Source: Alphaproteobacteria bacterium (GTDB lineage: Bacteria > Pseudomonadota > Alphaproteobacteria > Rhizobiales > Xanthobacteraceae). Taken from it: a stretch of 8,530 nucleotides of DNA. Within the stretch, counting starts at the first letter, position 1. Every line of letters begins with the position of its first letter. The translations under genes were made by a program, and so were the position numbers. Location: NCBI GenBank assembly GCA_005883115.1, contig VAZQ01000051.1, forward strand, positions 1 to 8,530. The letters are read 5' to 3'. Shown one piece after another: positions 4,925 through 8,530 of this stretch. Under the pieces are notes generated by a model. It made no database searches. It saw nothing but the letters and a program-made list of their open reading frames with translations, and had not been told where the DNA came from.

Positions 4925-5443
4925 GTGGATCGAGCGGCTAAGAAAGAACTCGTCACGACGCTCAACGGTGTCTTTAAAGCCACCAATGTGGTCGTGGTGG
5001 CTCATTATTCCGGACTCAACGTGGCTCAGATGCAGACGCTGCGCAGGCAGATGAAGCAAGCGGGTGCGGCGGTGAAGGTCGCCAAGAACCGCCTCGCCAA
5101 GCTCGCGCTCGAGGGAACCGATGCAGCGCTGATTGTTCCTCTGCTCAAGGGTCCCACTCTGATCGCCTATTCCGGCGATCCGCTGGCTGCACCTAAGGTC
5201 GCCGCAGATTTCGCCAAGGCCAACGAGAAATTCGTGATCCTGGGCGGAACGATGGGCACCACGGCACTCGATCCCAATGGGGTCAAGGCGCTCGCCGCGC
5301 TGCCGTCGCTCGACGAATTGCGGGCTAAAATCATCGGTCTCATTCAGGCGCCGGCCACCAAAATCGCACAGCTCGTCAATGCGCCGGCGGCCAAGCTCGC
5401 CCGCGTGGTGCAGGCTTATGCCGCCAAGAGCGAGACGGCGTGA
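4925..5443 (+). CDS. rplJ: 50S ribosomal protein L10
   Basis: The 172-residue protein is normal length. L10 anchors the L7/L12 dimers to the stalk base next to L11 and binds 23S rRNA. The N-terminal globular part starts DRAAKKELVTTLNGVF and includes VVVVAHYSGLNVAQMQTLR and KVAKNRLAK (51-59), which are conserved. SLDELRAKIIGLIQAPATKI (128-147) leads into the long C-terminal helix (about 145-170) that holds the L12 N-terminal domains. The start is a GTG, giving Met-Asp-Arg-Ala-Ala-Lys-Lys as in rhizobial L10 proteins; no ATG gives this start. GGAAAGAG at 4911-4918 is the probable ribosome binding site. The weak start codon fits a gene under translational repression by its own product through the upstream leader. 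Confidence 0.97.
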   Translation: MDRAAKKELVTTLNGVFKATNVVVVAHYSGLNVAQMQTLRRQMKQAGAAVKVAKNRLAKLALEGTDAALIVPLLKGPTLIAYSGDPLAAPKVAADFAKANEKFVILGGTMGTTALDPNGVKALAALPSLDELRAKIIGLIQAPATKIAQLVNAPAAKLARVVQAYAAKSETA

Positions 5444-5487
5444 TCTGCACCGCAAAATCGATCGGTTCGAACTCATAGGGGTGTCAA

Positions 5488-5862
5488 ATGGCTGATTTGC
5501 AAAGACTCGTCGACGATCTGTCGAAGCTCACTGTGCTTGAGGCCGCAGACCTTGCGAAATTGCTCGAAGAGAAGTGGGGCGTCTCGGCGGCTGCCGCCGT
5601 GGCGGTGGCGGCCGCTCCGGGTGGCGGGGCTGCCGCTCCGGTCGAAGAGCAAACCGAATTCAACGTCGTGCTCACCGCCGTCGGGGAGAAGAAGATCGAG
5701 GTAATCAAGGAAGTGCGCGCGCTCACCGGCTTGGGCCTCAAGGAGGCGAAGGATCTGGTCGAGGGCGCGCCCAAGCCGGTCAAGGAAGGCGTGACCAAGG
5801 ACGAAGCCGAGAAGGTGAAGGCGCAGTTGGAAAAGGCCGGCGCCAAGGTGGAACTCAAGTAA
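5488..5862 (+). CDS. rplL: 50S ribosomal protein L7/L12
   Basis: The 124-residue protein is typical. The N-terminal domain (1-32, starting ADLQRLVDDLSKLTVLEAADL) forms the dimer and binds L10. A flexible Ala/Gly/Pro-rich hinge spans about 33-52. The C-terminal domain (53-124) contains the translation-factor-binding helix region IKEVRALTGLGLKEAKDLVE (73-92) and ends VELK. This domain recruits EF-Tu, EF-G, IF2 and release factors to the ribosome. The gap from rplJ is 44 bases, with TAGGGGTG (5476-5483) as ribosome binding site. Several copies of L12 are made per L10, so a separate, good ribosome binding site is expected. It is cotranscribed with rplJ and probably with rpoB. Confidence 0.98.
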   Translation: MADLQRLVDDLSKLTVLEAADLAKLLEEKWGVSAAAAVAVAAAPGGGAAAPVEEQTEFNVVLTAVGEKKIEVIKEVRALTGLGLKEAKDLVEGAPKPVKEGVTKDEAEKVKAQLEKAGAKVELK

Positions 5863-5943
5863 GCGTGAATTGGGTGCAACTGATGCCGGGGTGCCCAAAC
5901 TCCGGGATCATCCATATCTCTGCCGGGCGGCGGCGGAGAGTTA

Positions 5944-5968
5944 GCGCTTCGGCGACCAGCCGAATCGC
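5944..5968 (+). other. Stem-loop in the rplL-rpoB spacer
   Basis: TTCGGC (5948-5953) pairs with GCCGAA (5959-5964) around GACCA, and GCG (5944-5946)/CGC (5966-5968) extends it past one mismatch. There is no T-run. In E. coli the rplL-rpoB spacer contains a partial terminator and an RNase III site that lower rpoB expression relative to the ribosomal genes. This stem sits where such an element would be, but its role is inferred. A weaker stem lies before it, CCGGGG and CTCCGG at about 5886-5905. Confidence 0.45.
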
Positions 5969-6069
5969 ATAGGAGAAGGGCTCTCGACGGTTGTCCCGAT
6001 GGTCGCGATGGATTGCGGCCTTCCGGAGAGTCGTCCCGGGCCCGACGGTTCGACAACGAGAGAGATGAG

Positions 6070-8530
6070 ATGGCGCAGACGTTTACGGGTCGCAAGCGCG
6101 TTCGCAAGTTTTTCGGGAAAATCCAGGAAGTCGCAGAGATGCCGAACCTCATCGAGGTTCAAAAGGCGTCCTACGACCAATTCCTGCTGGTCCGGGAACC
6201 GGTAGGCGGACGGCCTGACGAGGGCCTGCAGGCCGTGTTCAAGTCGGTGTTCCCGATCTCCGATTTTTCCAACACGTCGATGCTCGAATTCGTCAAGTAC
6301 GAATTCGAGGCTCCCAAATACGACGTCGACGAGTGCCGCCAGCGCGGCATGACCTATGCCGCGCCCCTCAAAGTGACGCTGCGTCTGATTGTGTTCGATG
6401 TCGACGAGGAGACAGGCGCCAAGTCGGTGAAGGACATCAAGGAGCAGGATGTCTACATGGGCGATATCCCGCTCATGACCAACAACGGCACCTTTGTCGT
6501 CAACGGCACCGAGCGCGTGATCGTTTCGCAGATGCACCGTTCACCGGGCGTCTTTTTCGATCACGACAAGGGCAAGACCCATTCATCGGGCAAACTTCTG
6601 TTTGCCGCGCGTATCATCCCCTATCGCGGTTCCTGGCTCGACATCGAATTCGATGCCAAGGACATCGTCTATGCGCGTATTGATCGGCGCCGGAAGATCC
6701 CGGTGACGTCGCTACTTTACGCCCTCGGCATGGATGCTGAGGAAATCCTCAACACTTTTTACCGCGAGGTCACCTACAAGCGGCAGAAGGACGGCTGGCG
6801 CGTGCCGTTCGATGCCAACCGATTCCGCGGCTACAAGGCGATCAACGATCTGGTCGACGCCGATTCCGGCAAGGTGGTGCTGGAGGCCGGCAAGAAGCTC
6901 ACTGTGCGCCAAGCGCGCCAACTCGGCGAAAAGGGTCTCAAGGCGCTGCGCATGACCGATCAGGAGTTGGTCGGTCAGTATATCGGGGAAGATATCGTCA
7001 ACCTGAAGACCGGCGAGATCTTCGCGGAAGCGGGCGAGGAGATCAGCGAGAAGAATCTCAAGACGCTGAACGAGGCCGGCTACAAGGAATTGCCGCTGCT
7101 CGACATCGACCACGTCAATGTGGGTGCCTACATCCGCAATACCCTCAATGTCGACAAGAACATTACGCGTGAGGACGCGCTGTTCGACATCTATCGTGTG
7201 ATGCGGCCGGGCGAGCCGCCGACGCTCGATACGGCGCAGAACATGTTTCAGTCGCTGTTCTTCGATTCCGAGCGCTATGACCTCTCTGCGGTAGGCCGCG
7301 TCAAGATGAACATGCGGCTGGATCTCGACGCGCCCGACACCGTGCGTGTGCTGCGCAAGGAAGACATCATCGCGGTGATTCGCACTCTGGTCGATCTGCG
7401 CGACGGCAAAGGCGAGATCGACGACATCGATCATCTGGGCAACCGCCGGGTGCGCTCGGTCGGCGAGCTGATGGAGAACCAGTATCGTATCGGGCTCCTG
7501 CGCATGGAGCGGGCGATCAAGGAGCGCATGTCCTCGGTCGACATCGACACCGTGATGCCGCAGGACCTCATCAACGCGAAGCCAGCGGCAGCCGCAGTGC
7601 GTGAGTTCTTCGGCTCCTCCCAGCTCAGCCAGTTCATGGACCAGACCAACCCGCTGTCGGAGATCACGCACAAGCGGCGATTGTCAGCACTCGGGCCGGG
7701 CGGCCTCACGCGCGAGCGCGCCGGCTTCGAAGTACGCGACGTGCATCCAACCCATTATGGCCGCATCTGCCCGATCGAGACGCCGGAGGGGCCCAACATC
7801 GGCCTCATCAACTCGCTCGCCACTTATGCGCGCGTGAACAAGTACGGATTCGTCGAGACGCCCTATCGCAAGGTCAAGGATGGCCGCGTCACCGATGAGG
7901 TCGTCTATCTCTCGGCGATGGAGGAAGGGCGTTACACGGTCGCGCAAGCGAACGCCCCAGTCGACAATCGCGGGCGCTTCACCGAAGACCTGGTCGTATG
8001 TCGCCACGCCGGCGACGTGCAGATGGTTGCTGCCGGCAAGGTCGATTTCATGGACGTGTCGCCGAAGCAGCTGGTCTCGGTGGCGGCGGCGCTCATTCCA
8101 TTTCTGGAGAACGATGACGCCAACCGCGCGTTGATGGGCTCCAACATGCAGCGCCAGGCGGTGCCCCTGCTGAGCGCCGAGGCGCCTTTCGTGGGCACCG
8201 GAATGGAAGGCGTGGTGGCGCGTGACTCCGGCGCCTCGATTGCAGCACGGCGCACGGGAATCGTCGATCAGGTCGACGCAACGCGCATCGTGGTACGTGC
8301 GACCGAAGAATCCGACCCGACCAAACCGGGCGTCGACATCTATCGGCTGATGAAATTCCAACGCTCGAACCAGAACACCTGCATCAACCAGCGGCCGCTG
8401 GTGAAGATGGGCGACCTGGTGACCAAGAGCGACATCATTGCGGATGGTCCCTCGACCGAGCTCGGTGAGCTCGCGCTCGGCCGCAACGTGTTGGTCGCCT
8501 TCATGCCCTGGAACGGCTACAACTTCGAGG
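6070..8530 (+). CDS. rpoB: DNA-directed RNA polymerase beta subunit, N-terminal 820 residues (partial)
   Basis: The frame opens with MAQTFTGRKRVRKFFGKIQE and stays open to the window edge, which cuts the gene after 820 codons plus one base; rhizobial beta subunits have roughly 1,370-1,380 residues, so about 60% is seen. Landmarks are NGTERVIVSQMHRSPGVFF (145-163), the rifampicin region GSSQLSQFMDQTNPLSEITH (515-534), HPTHYGRICPIETPEGPNIG (559-578), and MPWNGYNFE at the edge. The residues equivalent to E. coli D516, H526 and S531 are D524, H534 and S539, so the usual rifampicin-resistance substitutions are absent. T526 replaces the E. coli N518 and L538 replaces I530, both common in alphaproteobacteria. 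The ATG at 6070 follows a GAGAGAG-type weak ribosome binding site. rpoB is 207 bases after rplL and presumably in the same transcript; rpoC should follow outside the window. Confidence 0.98.
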   Translation, partial: MAQTFTGRKRVRKFFGKIQEVAEMPNLIEVQKASYDQFLLVREPVGGRPDEGLQAVFKSVFPISDFSNTSMLEFVKYEFEAPKYDVDECRQRGMTYAAPLKVTLRLIVFDVDEETGAKSVKDIKEQDVYMGDIPLMTNNGTFVVNGTERVIVSQMHRSPGVFFDHDKGKTHSSGKLLFAARIIPYRGSWLDIEFDAKDIVYARIDRRRKIPVTSLLYALGMDAEEILNTFYREVTYKRQKDGWRVPFDANRFRGYKAINDLVDADSGKVVLEAGKKLTVRQARQLGEKGLKALRMTDQELVGQYIGEDIVNLKTGEIFAEAGEEISEKNLKTLNEAGYKELPLLDIDHVNVGAYIRNTLNVDKNITREDALFDIYRVMRPGEPPTLDTAQNMFQSLFFDSERYDLSAVGRVKMNMRLDLDAPDTVRVLRKEDIIAVIRTLVDLRDGKGEIDDIDHLGNRRVRSVGELMENQYRIGLLRMERAIKERMSSVDIDTVMPQDLINAKPAAAAVREFFGSSQLSQFMDQTNPLSEITHKRRLSALGPGGLTRERAGFEVRDVHPTHYGRICPIETPEGPNIGLINSLATYARVNKYGFVETPYRKVKDGRVTDEVVYLSAMEEGRYTVAQANAPVDNRGRFTEDLVVCRHAGDVQMVAAGKVDFMDVSPKQLVSVAAALIPFLENDDANRALMGSNMQRQAVPLLSAEAPFVGTGMEGVVARDSGASIAARRTGIVDQVDATRIVVRATEESDPTKPGVDIYRLMKFQRSNQNTCINQRPLVKMGDLVTKSDIIADGPSTELGELALGRNVLVAFMPWNGYNFE

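Noticed and set aside
7612..7700. Rifampicin-resistance variant in rpoB
   Set aside because: The equivalents of E. coli D516, H526 and S531 are unchanged; the Thr and Leu differences in the region are usual for alphaproteobacteria.
6712..8361. Two long minus-strand open frames opposite rpoB (319 and 225 residues)
   Set aside because: rpoB is unmistakable on the plus strand across the whole interval; the antisense translations are His/Asp/Arg-rich shadow products.
1..8530. Mobile element, CRISPR array, toxin-antitoxin or defence system
   Set aside because: No transposase, integrase, terminal repeats, spaced repeats or defence domains are visible; the window is core machinery plus two accessory genes.

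Overview
The window is the high-GC core of an alphaproteobacterial genome, most likely from the Hyphomicrobiales (Rhizobiales). This rests on the tuf - tRNA-Trp - secE - nusG - rplK - rplA and rplJ - rplL - rpoB order, the short single-span SecE, the GTG-initiated L10 of rhizobial type, and a CTTGGC-N17-CTACAT promoter that fits the alphaproteobacterial -35/-10 pattern. All assignments come from reading the translations by eye; no database was searched.

Layout. Positions 1-99 are the 3' end of tuf, followed by a strong stem-loop and tRNA-Trp(CCA) at 214-289. On the plus strand come secE (370-567), nusG (581-1114), rplK (1286-1714) and rplA (1720-2418). The nusG-rplK spacer carries an RNA element resembling the ribosomal protein L1 site of 23S rRNA. 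rplA ends at a hairpin (2424-2444) shared with a convergent minus-strand gene. Two minus-strand genes then interrupt the ribosomal cluster: a stand-alone MetE-C-type zinc methyltransferase (2451-3650) and a small exported protein of unknown function (3826-4350). A 574-base non-coding stretch (4351-4924) holds a candidate promoter, a well-supported L10 leader, further hairpins and a 23-bp imperfect tandem repeat. It leads into rplJ (4925-5443), rplL (5488-5862) and the first 820 codons of rpoB (6070 to the window end).

How the parts work together. The plus-strand genes form translation and transcription machinery: EF-Tu, tRNA, translocon subunit, NusG, ribosomal stalk-base proteins L11/L10/L12, L1, and RNA polymerase beta. 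The two putative autogenous RNA sites (L1 before rplK, L10 before rplJ) would couple synthesis of these proteins to rRNA supply. The two minus-strand genes have no evident functional link to their hosts. They split what is often one rplKAJL-rpoBC cluster into two units, the second with its own promoter.

I see no mobile element, CRISPR array or defence system. The points worth a second look are the two leader RNAs, the tandem repeat in the rplJ leader, and the inserted methyltransferase/exported-protein pair.
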